Shown: positions 11,081 to 23,800 of the stretch, piece by piece
Layout of the letters: every line of letters begins with the position of its first letter
Numbering within the stretch: position 1 is the stretch's first letter
DNA from: Taeniopygia guttata
Taxonomy: Eukaryota > Chordata > Aves > Passeriformes > Estrildidae
Reading direction: 5' to 3'
DNA length: 64,000 nt
NCBI RefSeq assembly: GCF_048771995.1
Contig: NC_133025.1
Span: 3,596,001-3,660,000 of the forward strand
Position numbers and translations under genes: made by a program
Notes under the pieces: generated by a model
What the model saw: only the letters and a program-made list of their open reading frames with translations
What the model was told of the DNA's origin: nothing
Databases searched by the model: none

Positions 11081-12380
11081 TACTGTTGCTCTTGGGTTTT
11101 GTCTGGCTTCTCCTTCAACAGGATTTACAAATTCAAATTTCACACAGCGGCTGTGCAAATTTTGGAGCTCCAACAGCCAACAGCAAACCCCAAACATATC
11201 AATTCTTTTGTACTTTCAAATATATCCTTCCCTGGTGAATGGCATACCACTTAAAAGTGGCTAACAAAATTATCCAGGTGATTATTTATGCCTGTGTAAA
11301 CATCAGATCCATTCTAAGGAATACTCAAAGGCCACAACAACATGAGCTGCTTCTGAGAATCCAGGTCACATTCATGTTTACTCTGAAAATAACAATTGCT
11401 TCAGCAAAAGAAGTCTGATTTTCTTGACATTTTTGTTAAGGAACTGCTAATTTGTGATTCATTGTAAACTCAGAGCCTCAAAAGGCTTCATAATCTAAAG
11501 AACTTTCTAAGGAAGCAAATTCATTTATTGGAGAGAACTAAGAGGGGGAAATACACTCAAGATCAGCCTGATCTGTCTTAGGTGTTCGCTGGATGGTTCT
11601 GCTGTGCCAGTGGGTTTGAGGGGTTTTACATCAGATGCTGAAGAAGTCCAGAAAATGCCAACACCATTCAATAGCAGTACCATACCTTGGGAGTGCAAGT
11701 TGGCATCCTTTTGTTTCTCTTTTCATATGAAGTTACATTTTCCCCACTACCTTCACAAAATATTCAAAGCCCAAAGCAACTGAAACTGTGTGATATAAAT
11801 ACGATAGAAAAACCTGCAAGCTCAAGAAGGCTGCACCAGTGGTTCTGAGCTGGAAGTAAACAGGTTGCACTGCCTCCATCCTTCAGAGAATAAATGCTAG
11901 AAGCAGTGATTTATCTCTGTCCTTCCCTTGCTGGTTTAAATGCAGGTGGAATTTAATTACTCTAGTTACCCACAAACACTTTGTGTCTAGGTAAACTCTG
12001 AATCCTAGATATGTAAAAAGATTTAAAAGCAAGTGTTTTCATCTTGATTTTTGAGAGAAAAATAAAAAGAAAAGAAGAAAAATGAGGAGAGGGTCTGGCT
12101 CCTAAGTGTCTTCCAAGTTCAAGCATGAGAAGTCTTCAGAAAACAGCAGTTTCAGAGTATCAGACAGATTGTGATTATCAGTGAGCACAGGTGAGGATGG
12201 TAGAACATGAGCTATTGACCACATAGTTTGGGAATGTATAATCCAGCTCTTGTGAATACACATGCAGATACTCCAGGTTAACACATCACATCCTTTTCTT
12301 TTAACAGCTACAGAAAACTTGTTTTAAGCAGCTGTACTACTATGGGAAAAGGGAAAAAAACACTCCCTGGGGCTTCATTG
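11081..12380. other. Unassigned intergenic DNA
   Basis: A+T-rich single-copy-looking sequence. I see no exon, RNA gene or repeat that I can name. Confidence 0.5.
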
Positions 12381-12790
12381 CATTATGGAATGGCTTGGGT
12401 TTGAAAGGACATCAAAGATCATCCAGTTCAACCCCCTGCCATGGGCAGGGACATCTTCCGTTATCCCAGGTTGCTCCAAGCCCTGTCCAGCCTGGCCTTG
12501 GACACTTCCAGGGATCCAGGGGCAGCCACAGCTGCTCTGGGCACCCTGTGCCAGGGCTTCATCACCTTCACAGTTAAGAATGTATCCCTAATATCCCATC
12601 TAACCCTGCCCTCTGGCCATAGGAAACCATTCCCCCTTGTCCTGTCACTTCATGCCCATGTCCAAAGTCCCTCTCCAGCTCTCCTGGAGGACCTTTAGGC
12701 ACTGGAAGTGGCACCAAGGTCTCCCTAGAGTCATTTGTTTTCCAGGTTGAACACCCCCAGCTGTTTCAGTGTGTATCCTGGAATATGGCT
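12381..12790 (-). mobile_element. CR1 LINE 3' portion, antisense
   Basis: A well-preserved antisense CR1 3' region: 'atggcttgggtttgaaaggacatc', 'ccctgccatgggcagggacatc', 'ttgctccaagccctgtccagcctggcc', 'cccttgtcctgtcac' and 'ctctcctggaggacctttaggcactgg'. It is 5'-truncated near 12790. Confidence 0.9.
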
Positions 12791-13364
12791 GCAGACAGAG
12801 AATCCAAACCTGTCCATCTTTAGCCCCATGAAGTGCAGTAACACACATCACTCCAGGACACAGCTCCTGCTCATGTGGCACAAGAGGAGTGCTCCCACAT
12901 AATGCACATAAAAGTTTCTCAGTGCCAGTGGTGGTGCCAGAATTTGCTATATGAAAGCATTATATGGCAGGTAAACTCATAAAATGGAAATCTCAGAACT
13001 AGTTTTGGAACACATCTCTGTTTGCAAAGCACACATTGAATTTACAGGTACTTTTGTATCTGACATAAATTAAAAGCTCTCTTTTAAACCAAATTGTGTT
13101 TTCATGTTTTAAAGTCATCTACAGGACAGCACTGTCAAATGGAGAGTTTCTTTTTGAATACCCACTGCCTGTGTGAGTGGCTACTCCCCTCACTTCCAGC
13201 ATTGACCTCTTCAGGGTTTGTCTCCTTTACTGCTATTGATGCCCATGGACCTTCTCAGAAGAAAAGGAGGAAGAAGGAGGAAGAGGAAATGGCTTCCTAT
13301 TTACCCTTGCTGCCTGTATTTTCTCTTCAAACCCTCCTTTTCATTCAGAGTGAAGGACCATGTC
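12791..13364. other. Unassigned intergenic DNA
   Basis: A short purine-rich run occurs at 13257-13287 (agaagaaaaggaggaagaagg). Nothing else is recognised. Confidence 0.4.
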
Positions 13365-13855
13365 ACAGAATCACAGAATCAATGAGGTTAGAAAAGACCT
13401 CCAAAATGATTGAGTCCAATCTTTGACCACCTTGAGGCACCATGTGCCATGTCCAGTCATTTCTTAAATGCTTTCAGGGATGGTGATTCCACACCCTCCC
13501 TGGGCAGCCCATTCCAACGCTTAACCACCCTTTCAGTGAAGAAATTCTTCCTGAGGTCCAGTTTGAACCTCCCCTGGTGCAGCTTGAGGCTGTGTCCTCT
13601 CATCAAGTCAGTGGTTCCCTGGGAGAAGTGACAGACCCTCCCCAGAGTTGCAGAGAGCAATAAAGCCTGTTGTTTTGTTTTTTTTTTTTCTGGGATAAAC
13701 AATTCTAGCTCCCTTGGACACTCCTCATAGGACTTGCCCACCAGCTTCATTGTCCTTCTCTGGACTCACTCCATCACCTCAGTGTCTTCCCTGAACTGAG
13801 GGGCCCAGAACTGGACACCAGGACTTAAGGTGTGGCTTCCCCAGTACCAGGTACA
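13365..13855 (-). mobile_element. CR1 LINE, antisense, 3' half (split by an LTR insertion)
   Basis: It begins 'cacagaatcacagaatcaatgagg' and continues through the CR1 3' UTR into antisense RT-ORF sequence. Read on the minus strand it encodes RLDLRKNFFTERVVKRWN-like residues, as CR1 does. It stops at 13855 with ggtaca and resumes at 14475 with the same ggtaca, so 13365-13855 and 14481-14845 are one CR1 interrupted by the LTR. Confidence 0.9.
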
Positions 13856-14474
13856 TGTGGGAATCCAGGGCTTCCCTCTGGCTGCCCTGGCAGGTCTGGG
13901 ACCCTGGCAGGGGTCAGGAACCCCCCTGGACAGAGCCCCCAGAGACACTGTCTGTGATCTCTGTCCATGGAAAAGAGTTTCCAATCTTACAGGATGAATT
14001 ACAAGCTGTGAGTGTTTGATAAGAGTAATAATTAAGTGTGACACCGGTGCAAAAGTAAAATTTTAGGTTTCTAGATTAGGGGTTCAGAGGGGACAAGATG
14101 GAGGAAATTGGGTGTGTCTTGTCCTTTTTCTCCTTCTTCATGCCCTCCATGTTTCACTGCAGTGTTGGCATTTTTCTGTTGGTTTAGGCTGGGGACACAC
14201 TGTCCAACGTAGGTGACAGATATTGGCACGTTATTGTAAATCCAGCACAGGTAGTTTCTGGTATTTAATGTTTGTAACATCCCACTGAGGGCAGAGCCCC
14301 ACACGCTGCCCTGCAGGACAGAGCTGCGGCAGGGCAGCAGAACATGTTAGAGATAAACAGAATAAACAACCTTGAAACCAGCACAGACCAATTATGGCTT
14401 CTTCTTTGGCAGCGGGGCAGAAAGACAGAGACTTTCTACAATCTCAGAATCACCAATACCCACAGATTCCGACA
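13856..14474 (+). mobile_element. Solo LTR, ERVK-like family 1 (copy 2), sense
   Basis: A solo LTR of 619 bp with ends tgtgggaatc and gattccgaca, which are near-perfect inverted repeats. It is flanked on both sides by the 6-bp target duplication ggtaca (13850-13855 and 14475-14480). A poly(A) signal, aataaa, lies at about 14361 within 'cagaataaacaaccttgaaa'. A 6-bp duplication is typical of betaretrovirus-like (ERVK) integration. No internal genes remain. It is younger than the CR1 it sits in. Confidence 0.88.
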
Positions 14475-14845
14475 GGTACAGGAGGGCAATCACTGCCCTG
14501 GTCCTGCTGGCCACACTATTGCTGTTAAAAGCCATGATGCCATCGGCCTCCTTGATCACCTGGGCACAGCTGACTCAGGTTCAGCTGCTGTCACCAGCAC
14601 CCCGTGGTCCTTTCCCACCGGGACACTTTCCAGCCACTTTACCTGTAGCACTGCCTGGGTTTATTGTGGCTGAGATGTGGGAACCAGCACTTGCTCTTGT
14701 TGAATCTCATTCTGTTGGCCTCCCACCACCGATCCAGCCTTCTGTCCAGATCCTTCTGCAGACCCTTCCTACCTTCCAGCAGATCAACATTCCCAGCATA
14801 CTTGACATTATCCATGAACTTTCTGAGGGTTCATGCAGTAAGATA
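14475..14845 (-). mobile_element. CR1 LINE, antisense, upstream half of the split copy
   Basis: Antisense CR1 RT-ORF sequence: 'gcaatcactgccctggtcctgctggcc', 'cagatccttctgcagacccttcctacc', 'gcagatcaacattcccagc' and 'actttctgagggt'. It is the direct continuation of the copy that ends at 13855. Confidence 0.88.
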
Positions 14846-17110
14846 CGCAGTACAAATAAATCATATTCCAACAGGAATGGAAAAAGCCATGGGAAATATA
14901 AACATCAAGGCTATGGAGTGAGAATAACTCAACAGGAATACTAACCACTAAAGCAATGACACATACACTCTATCTCAAAACAGAAAACAAAACTAAAACC
15001 TCCTCGTATCTTCTGAATTATAAGGAAGGGATCCATCCCATTTGGCTTTTGTCATGTGCCATGTAAACATCTGTAGTTAATGTGGTCAATCTGGGCATTG
15101 TTAAAGTCAATGCAGAGAAATAGGTCAAGACCCTGAGTCATTTAACCTGTATATATACATAAATAACTATATGTCTCTGTGTGTGTGTATAAATAAATAC
15201 ATATTCACATGCATCTATTACAGAATAATAATATATGTATTATTCTGTATAATATATATTTATTATGTATCTATAGGCAATAGGGTGACATGAACTGCTC
15301 TCTAAAGGGACTTGTTCCTCCCCACCACCTGCCTCAGACACAGACACTTGCATTCAGCCAGGTGAAACCCATCTTACCCAGCCGAGCGTGGCTATAAAGA
15401 GGCAGAAGAACATCCATACATTGCAAATTCCCAACAATACAAGAACGTGTCAAGTATTATGCGTGTTTGAGCCTGTCCTCAGATGCCTTTTTGCTGGGCT
15501 CTCTCCCTCTCTGCAGCTACGAAAGGAGCTGTCAAATTAATCGGCTGGCACGATCTGCAGCATCTTTGTCTGAGCTGGAGGAATTATGTAGGAACTGTCA
15601 TGGACGGCACAAATCCAAAATAATTGGGAAAAGGGGAGTGATAAGGAATGCATGTATGTAGTAAACCATAAGGGAATCCTCTCAGATTATCAGCTGCAGT
15701 GCAGGGGGTAAAGGGGTTTAATTTCCAAGGGGAAAATTTTGAGGAGAAAAGTGTGCCTGCGCTTGACCCACTTGGGGAAGAGGCAGGGGGACGTCAGGTG
15801 TCCAGAAAAGCTGCTCTGTTTGTGAGGAGGATGGTGTGTGGGCTGAAATGACAGTGGCACCATTTCATGTGCTTGGGAGAATGGTCCATATGTACTACTG
15901 GTGGCTTGGGAGGGGCTGCAGTTATATTAGAGATACATCTGCTGCGTGGTAGGAGGAGGAGAAGTGGGTTTGGGAAGCAGTTTCAGGCAGGGCTTTTTCC
16001 CCATCAGTCAGTGATGGGGTGCAGTCCTCCTAACAGCACTCTCTAGGTAGAAAGTCATGCTGTCCCCATAAGAGTTAGGCTGTAACATCTTCTGCCACCT
16101 TCACACATTGGATTTAATGTCCAGGCTTCCTCCTTGTTTGCCACTGCTGGTCTTGGGGTTGCTGGTACAATCTGGTTTCTTCTGTGGCAAGTCAATAATT
16201 CCACGAGTTTGTATCTGAATGCCACAAATTTCTGAGACGTCTTCCCTACAACATGAAAAACACTATTACAGGTAGGAAGAAGCCGGCTTTCTATGGCTTC
16301 TTCTATATTTACCATGAGAAACAACAGAGTATTTTTTGCAGATGACAGCATTTAGGATCTCAGTTACTCTTTCATTTGGCAGCTACTATTTCATATGGCA
16401 CTGGCTATTTCACCTTTGTTCCACCACACAGCCAGTACAATGTAGATCATTCTTGACACTTTTTCACATAGCATATTTTCAGAAATCCTACAATGGCTCA
16501 GGCAATCTGCACCATGGTTGACTATCTTCACTAAAGCACATTTCAAAGCATTGCTTACACTTTATATGGTTTTATCCAGCCATTAACTGACAAAAGTCCA
16601 CTTCTAAGGTGGTTTCACAAGGTCCTCTCTTCCCACTTTTCAAGAAAAATCTCCATTCAGCTAAGAAGCAGCAGTAATGAGTAAGGAGCATGAAGAGAAA
16701 CAGGGATGAGGATTAGCAAAGAGAGAGGAGAAGAGAAGAATTCCCAAATGTTAAATAGGGACATCTAGGCTTAACTAGGCTAGGGAGCCTGTGAACAGGA
16801 GCAGCCTTGGTGCATCTCAGTGTAGTAACAGAAACAGGGAGGAGGCCAGACTGAAATAAACCTGAAGTACAAAGTTGTCATGACACAACTCTTAAATTAG
16901 GGGGATGAAGGAAACAGAATTACGTGGTTGTGGTGGCAGATGCTCCCCCAGACTTCCCACAGTTTGGCCAGAGAGAAAAAGACTGATTGCATAACCCATC
17001 TGAAACAACGTATTTGCATAATTAACCTTAATTTTCCGACAGAATTAATCTCCCACCCATTATCTGAACAGCCATTCTCAGTTCCACAATGGCTGGGACA
17101 AAGACTGCTT
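14846..17110. other. Unassigned DNA between the nuclease gene and IL2RA
   Basis: The region includes an A+T-rich stretch at 15150-15270 with a perfect 10-bp inverted repeat (acagaataat / attattctgt, 15220-15249). It also has an open, CpG-retaining stretch at 15500-15640 that follows an acceptor-like ctctctgcag. No domain is recognised. If IL2RA extends this far, its 3' exons could be here on the minus strand. Confidence 0.4.
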
Positions 17111-17114
17111 TTTA

Positions 17115-17290
17115 GAATTAGAGAATCACAGAATGATTTGGGTTGGAAGGGATCTTAAAGTTCATCTCATTCCATCCCTCTGCCATGGGCAGGGACACCT
17201 TCCACTATCCCAGGTTGCTCCAAGCTCGATCCAGCCTGGCCTTGGACACTGCCAGGGATGAGGAGTCCTCAACCTCTCTCGGCAACTTGC
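17115..17290 (-). mobile_element. CR1 LINE 3' end, antisense
   Basis: It begins at the CR1 tail ('gaatcacagaatgatttgggttggaaggg') and runs through 'ctgccatgggcagggacacc' and 'agcctggccttggacactgcc'. A very short, heavily 5'-truncated copy. Confidence 0.9.
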
Positions 17291-19989
17291 TCTGAGATTT
17301 TTTGATTACAAAAGCTCTGATTCCTCCTTTTCTTGTGCCAGTATTTAACAGCTGAATCAGACAATCCCAAAATCCGGGGTCATATTTAACACCAAAGATG
17401 TCCAGAAATCTAAGCAGTGCAATAGGGAGAGGCTGATCCATTTGATAACTCTCCCACGTCTAGGGATTTTTTTGTTAGATTTCACGTTTTCCTCATTCTG
17501 TCCCGTTTACCTTATTCTTTGCTTGGTGAGTCACACAAAGGCAGTGGGAATGATAAGCAGAACAAACCAGATAGCTGTAAAATCTGAAAATCAATAAGGT
17601 TAGCACCTGGAATTTTCTTAATTATTGCATTTAATGCAGCTGGGAGAAACAGGCAAGATATGGGATAGGGACTCATCTCAACCCTCTGCCCAGGGGCAGG
17701 AATTTTTCCATGTTTTTCCATTGCTCCCAGGACCCAACCAACTAGAGAGTGACCACAGTCGAATAACCAGGGACTACTGATGTGTGGTCTCTGGAGTAGT
17801 TTGCAAAACTCCTCCTTCCCTTCCTGCATCTCATTCCATTTTTCCTTCTCACCATAATGTGCACTACAGTTTTCAACAGACTCCAGCTGGAATCAAGAGC
17901 CCTTGTGCAAAGTCTTGAGCATATGCACAGCAAGACACAATTTCTATTTCATCAGCTAATGATGATGGAGAAGGGGGAGAAGAAAATCTCTTCAGACTGA
18001 TCAAAATGCACTAGTTTATCTGTGAAGAAATGTTCTATTTGCCCATCTTTTTTTATTCCTCTGAAAACGTGAAAAAACCTCAGCATTTAAATATTACATT
18101 TTTTCTGCTTTTTTCCAGTTGAAGTGATTCGCTGAATTGACGGAAAGTCTCAGAGAAGAATCTGAAAATGTCTCAATTTTAAAAACAGACTTTTGGTTTA
18201 ACAGGTTTTTTTTTTTTTTTACATTCTTTACAAATATTTGAAAATTTCTTTATAACAGCTTAAGTGCTTAAACAATCTCTTTATACTGTCTTTGTATAAA
18301 CTTCTCACATGACACATGGGTATAGATTTGTCTTGCAGCATATTTAGTAGGTCTTCTAACAGAAAAGGATCTCTTTGGAATAGAATAACAAACAGAACAA
18401 CCAACTAAGTGCTCTGGGTGGTGGAGTGAAGTCTTTAATAAAATGGCATACCTGTGACTGGCTGTGTCCCTGATGAGGAAAGGAAAGAGGACAGATGAGT
18501 CAAACCTATGAAGAGAGAGAAATTCTTGATTTTTGTATCAATTTGCTCTTCTGATGAAGAAGAGCATCAGAGCAGTGATGAGGAGAGAGTCAGCCAAAGA
18601 GGCAGCTCATTCCAGCACCAAAGCAGTTCCCAGGGTAGGGTATGGCAGCTCTCCCTCTGCACAGAGCATTTAAAAATTGCCATGTTTGTTTCTTGGCCAT
18701 CAGCAGATCTTTCCAGCCTGGATACCAACATATCTGCTGACCTGATACCTGTTAATGGTGGGCATGAAGTGAACTGGAATGGGATCCATCTAAGTGGAAG
18801 GATGGAATGGGATCCATCTAAGTGGAAGGACCTGTTTTTGCCCAAAAATGTAAGCTAAAACATCCCTGATGCAAGAAATTAATCTAATTTCTCTCTTATC
18901 CTGAAAATGAAGCTCTGAACTTGCCCTTATATGGGGCAAGATTTTTAACAAGATGTCCTGTAATAGCGGTTTCTTGATAAATTTTTTGTGCTGAGTGCTG
19001 AAGGAGAACTGAAAGTTCCAACTTCATTACAGACATCTGATCATAACAAGTACAAAGGCAACTCTTTAGGGGAATAAATATTTGGTGCTCTATTTGCAAG
19101 GACCTGACCTTGCTGAGGTTTCAGAGCATTTTGCAGAAAACTGGAATTACTGTTTAGTTAAATTAAAAGCTAAGGGGGCTTCTTTTTTTTATCCAGTCCC
19201 ATGTTGTTCACAATCCAAATTTTAAATTTTTAAAATATTTGTAAATTTTAAATATGTGTAATTGCAATAGGTTGTATTATTTTCTAGGGCTGGTTTGTTG
19301 ATGGGCTATATCTATCACAGCAAGAAATTCTTTTATCCTGTTAGCACCAAGTGAAATTTTTAATTGAGTCATGATGGAAGAGGAAAGACCAGAGAGCAAA
19401 TTGTGACTTCTGTACCAGGAACACTCTGAACCAGGCACCACAAAGAAATATATCTATGAAACAGGGGAGAAAGTCCTGGGCTGATGCTGAAACATTGTGT
19501 ATGCTGTGGTCTGGTATGGTCACTAAGGCTGGAATGACAAAACAGGCTGAATTTCTCACTGGCAGACATTCATCTTACAACTGTAAAAGCCACAGTGAAC
19601 CTTCACGAAGCAGAAATCTGTGCATTTTCCTGGAAATGTGTGGAGTTTCTCCCATGAATAGGGACACCTATTTCATGGTTACCTCCCAAGGGATTAAGTG
19701 AAGGAATCTGTCTGTGTACATTGTCATCATTTCAGTGGTAAGTTACATTTGATTCCTAATCAATACTATTTCTTTTGTTGGCTTTAATATAAGTATCTTG
19801 ATACAGTTTTATATTATCTGCTAGCAGTTATTTTAGTTTTATGCTGTGTTGCAGCATTTTTGAGAGAAAGAGGACATGAATTATGAAATTTGAGCTACTC
19901 CAGTCTAGGCCTCAGATTTGGGCCTTGTGGGTCTTCAAGCCTCTGACGCAGTTAGAAATTCAGAGCTTGTGGCGCAGATAGAAAATGTC
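17291..19989. other. Unassigned DNA 3' of the located IL2RA exons
   Basis: The region contains a 27-bp tandem duplication ('aatgggatccatctaagtgg', twice, at about 18777-18828), a T run at about 18208-18221 and a STAT-type site TTCCTGGAA at 19627-19635. The remaining IL2RA exons (stalk, transmembrane, tail) are expected on the minus strand somewhere below 20.6 kb, but I could not identify them with confidence. Confidence 0.4.
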
Positions 19990-20220
19990 TTAAGGTGTGA
20001 TGGGGACCACTAGGTTGTTTGGGTGTGAATTAGTATAGGTTTTATAATGTAAGGTGTAGGCCGTTTTAAGGAAAAGGTAAACAATATTAGCCTACCAATT
20101 AGAGTGTCTTTGTTTTGTAAACTATGTGGAAGCTTATATAAACTACCACCTTATCTTGAATAAAGAGAGAACGCTTGATTAACCACATTGGTTTGAACCT
20201 GCGTTTGTCTTGTCCAGCTT
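19990..20220 (+). mobile_element. Possible LTR remnant
   Basis: A compact promoter-plus-poly(A) arrangement typical of an LTR: a TATA-like string in 'cttatataaactacc' at about 20133-20147, then aataaa at about 20159 and a U5-like tail. The ends and a target duplication could not be fixed, so the boundaries are approximate and the family is unassigned. No retroviral genes adjoin it. Confidence 0.4.
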
Positions 20221-20609
20221 TCTGTTTTTCTGAGATTCCCTGGCTTTAATGCTGTGTAGTAAGTAATTCTGATGAAGGTCTTTGTCTCTTACCTCCTGTT
20301 CATTTGTCTTAATAAACAATTCCTTTTTATATAAATACATCTGATTTGCAATCAATACAACTTGCAGGACAGAGTGATGCCTTAAATTTAAACTGCTGAC
20401 AAAATCTGAGGCTAAGGAAGGATTTGCCTTCATTTCAACCCGTTTCTGTGCAGGTGTTTAAGTACACAAGGGAGTTCTTTCTTCGCCTCAGTGGCAGAGC
20501 TTCTTTAGTAAACTTTTTTGAAGCTCCTACTCTCCCCTCGACAACTGGGGGGTCTGAACCCCACATGAGCAGGTCAGACATTGCTGTGGGGTAATCACAA
20601 CCACCTTAC

Positions 20610-20837
20610 CTGGCCCAATGGTCTGTGGTGGCCACTGGTTGCTGCCATTGGTGCATCTCATATCAAGGGGGGTCCAGAAGGTTTTGCCATTCACCTCCTT
20701 GCACGTCCTGCTGCCAAAGGTGGGGAGTCTCTTATCATAACCTGACTGGCATTTGAAATGCAAGACTTGTCCCACGTAATGCTCTTGGGGCAGCTTTATG
20801 GAGGCATGTGGAACAGTCTTGGGAGGACCACAGAAAC
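20610..20837 (-). CDS. IL2RA: IL2RA exon: second sushi domain
   Basis: 228 bp. The acceptor is tgctcccacag and the donor is gtaagg. It encodes FCGPPKTVPHASIKLPQEHY, then VGQVLHFKCQSGY, RTCKEVNGKTFWTP and MRCTNGSNQWPP. This is a complete CCP/sushi module with four Cys, entering and leaving in phase 1. Confidence 0.92.
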
Positions 20838-23800
20838 CTGTGGGAGCACAAGGCAGCACACAGTTAAAGCAGACAGATTTTGCATAATGCTTCTGCTCTT
20901 GAAAATCTTGTGTTCTTAGAAAATAGAGACAAGCAGGATATAGCAAGGCTTTCTAATACTTGGTTAGGATATAAAATACTCATTTGCTTATACCATATCA
21001 CCTTATTCAGCCAAGATATTACAAAAATAATTTCTTTCACCCTGTCTGCAAAATAATTAAATATTATTCACCGTTTTTACACTACTTCCATGGAAATCAG
21101 CAGGACAAGTATTGAATGAGCTCTTATTTACCTTTTTGTTTGGACTCTGAAAGGTCTTCTTGTTTCTGGGGTGCAGCGCTCCTTGGTTCTCTTTCTGGCT
21201 TCTGTGCAAGTTCTAATTCCGTCATGGGATCCATTGACGACAGATCTTTCTGCTCTGTGGAGAAGTTACATTTGTTGAGTTGCAGCAGGACAAATATCAG
21301 AACAAAGTGCCAGAGCACCCAAGCTTCTGGAGGTTGGATAAAGCTGTTGCAAGTTATAACTTAGAAAAATAAGCACAAAAGGTCTTTTGTTAATGCCCAG
21401 ATTTGTTTTATACCAAGTAACACATAGAGGAGAAACACCTCTATGTATAAAAAAAAAAAAAAACAACAACCACTCACTCACCAAAGCATTTAAATAATTG
21501 GTGTTTCCAAACAGCACCCTGCTGCTCAATCTTACACTGAATTCCTAGGTATTCACTGGCCTTTCTGCCATAGCCAGGGTCACAAGTATAGTACAGTCTG
21601 GTCTGTGCTGGATACATCTCAGCAGTAACGTCAGCAAATTCAGTCGGTGGAAGACTTGGGCATACACCTGCAAATAGAAAGCCTGAGAATCAGGACATCA
21701 GGGCAGCATGGCATTTTATTTCATGGATCAAGAACTGCCCTGTTCTCAATACCAGACATGTCCAGCAGATAGACAACATGAAACACTACCAACATTTTCT
21801 TAATGAAGCTGCACACAATCGTTTTGGACAGCAGCTACCCCCAGCAGAATGTGCAGCCCTCAATCTATGGAGTGAGGCACAACAGGCAAAAGTAAGCAAT
21901 TAAAAGTTGCAATCATCTATAAGCAAACATTGAGAATTGGCATAGACTCTCGGTTCTGTCTGAGGACACCAAAGAGCAGCTTACTGTGAAATAAGTTTAC
22001 AAACCTAAATATAACTTGTCCCAAAACAGGAAGTGAAGTGTTGTGTCATCAGCAAATCATACCTAAATATACTTTTCAATCAGTTGGAATGAATTAAGTT
22101 AGATCATTTCACCATTTCAGTGCACTTGAAAAGCCTGTTCAAGCTGAGCTGGGGACCCTGAGGTTGATAAAGGCACTACTTAATTATTATTTAAGGCCTA
22201 AAGGCTGAGAAATTAAAGGATCAAATAGTCTGGTGGCACCAGGCCTGGCACTCTGGATCTTTGGGTGCATGATCTGTGGCCCTTTATGCTTATGCACAAC
22301 AGTAACAGTTATGGGGAGTGAAATTCTTAGTCATCATATCCTCACATTTTCTGCAGCAATAATTAATGCAGCCTTAGCAACCAGCAGGAGTAACTGCTAA
22401 AGGCCCTCAAGTCCCTGATAGCTGTTCATTATTTGGTGTCTGCCCTTGACTCCTAAAGTGCTTTCTCCTTGAAAGACCAACAGCAACTCAACCTGTGACT
22501 CCCTGCCCCAGCCCTGCAATGCCCTTTACTTTCATTTCCTCGCTTCGATATTTTCTGCCCTTTTTGCTATACAATGTTTTGCTGTTTAGTAAGTCACAAA
22601 GTCTGAAGGAGGCAACAACAAAAGGTATGTGATCAGTTTAACAGCTAATCTGCATAGGGGTTGTTTTAATCCCCTTGTACCTCTGTGTTATCAAAGGATT
22701 TGCCTTGTAAACTACATCAGAGTGTGGCTTTGACAGAAGCGACTGCACCCGAAATAGTTAACCACATGGTTTACCACAGACTGTCAGGGTGATTAAAATT
22801 AAAGAGTTATCAGATCAGCAGCAAGTTGAGATCATGTACTCTCACTTTCCCTGAAAGCTAAAAGCTTGTTTCCCTCAAGACTTCAAAAACCTCTTTGAAG
22901 CAGACTGCAGATCTGAATCTCAGCATAAGGCACTCAAACCTACAACTCATTAGTCTCTTCTTAAGAAAACCCACAACATTTAACCAACTCATCATAAAGG
23001 GCAAACAGTCTTTTAATTGATGATCAGATGTTGGGTTCTTCTGAACTTGCATACATCAGACAGGGATTGTGCAGAAATGGTGCACCTGGGAGACGTGAAC
23101 ATCCACATTGCAGCTGGATCACACACAGCATTTCTTGAATCCAGCCTTTTAATTTCATCCACATTGCTTAAGTTCTTGTCTTCTCACCTCTAAATAACTG
23201 CAGTATCTTCTTTGACCTTTATCTCTGATCCAGAAAGAATTTTGGAAGAGGAATTTTCCAGGTCTTGTTGTGACCTTGCGCCTGCCTCCCTTTGACTTTT
23301 AACTGCTTCATTGTCACAAAAAAAATTTTGCTCCCATTTTCAAGAACCTTCTCCTTTGCAACCATCATAACCTTTTGAAACACTGGCTTCTCCTCCCATA
23401 CTTCTCACCAATGTGTTTCATCAAAGTCATCAACTTTTGGGTTTATTGTTGTACCAATCCTCACACTGGGAGGAGCCATGAATGAATATGGACATTGCAA
23501 AATATCCTTTGCCATGATTGCTCTTAATTGTCTCAAAATATATTGTATATATCTTCAGAAGTGCTTAATTAATTGTCTCAAAATATATCTTATATATCTT
23601 CAGAAGTGCTTCTCTTTATGTGGTTTTTACTCCTCCTTCTACAAAAAGTAGGCACTCAGCATGTAATTCCTGCACCCTCCTGCCAGGCAGTTTTAGGAAG
23701 TGAAAAGGTTTTCCCTGAGTCTCCTTTTCTCCAGGCTGAGCTCCCTCAGATCCCTCAGCCTCTCCTCATCAGACCTGTGCTCCAGACCCTTCCCCAGCTC

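Noticed and set aside
10834-11264. Frames encoding Cys/Phe/Val-rich and Lys/Gln/Asn/Thr-rich repeats
   Set aside because: Translations of the GTTTT array on either strand.
16055-16351. Minus-strand frame ending in YSLTLMGTA as an IL2RA tail exon
   Set aside because: There is an acceptor-like site inside, but no similarity to receptor tails and no membrane segment before it.
17531-17583. Minus-strand hydrophobic stretch FTAIWFVLLIIPTAFV then stop, after an acceptor-like ttgattttcag, as the IL2RA transmembrane exon
   Set aside because: Phase would fit, but it lacks any basic tail and resembles no IL2RA membrane segment I know; a chance hydrophobic frame is as likely.
18508-18858. Plus-strand frame with an acidic SSDEEEHQSSDEE stretch
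   Set aside because: No domain, no splice evidence, and its later part is a 27-bp tandem duplication.
20610-21667. IL15RA as the identity of the sushi exons
   Set aside because: IL15RA has a single sushi domain. Here two sushi exons are separated by a linker exon, and the gene is next to and divergent from RBM17, as IL2RA is.
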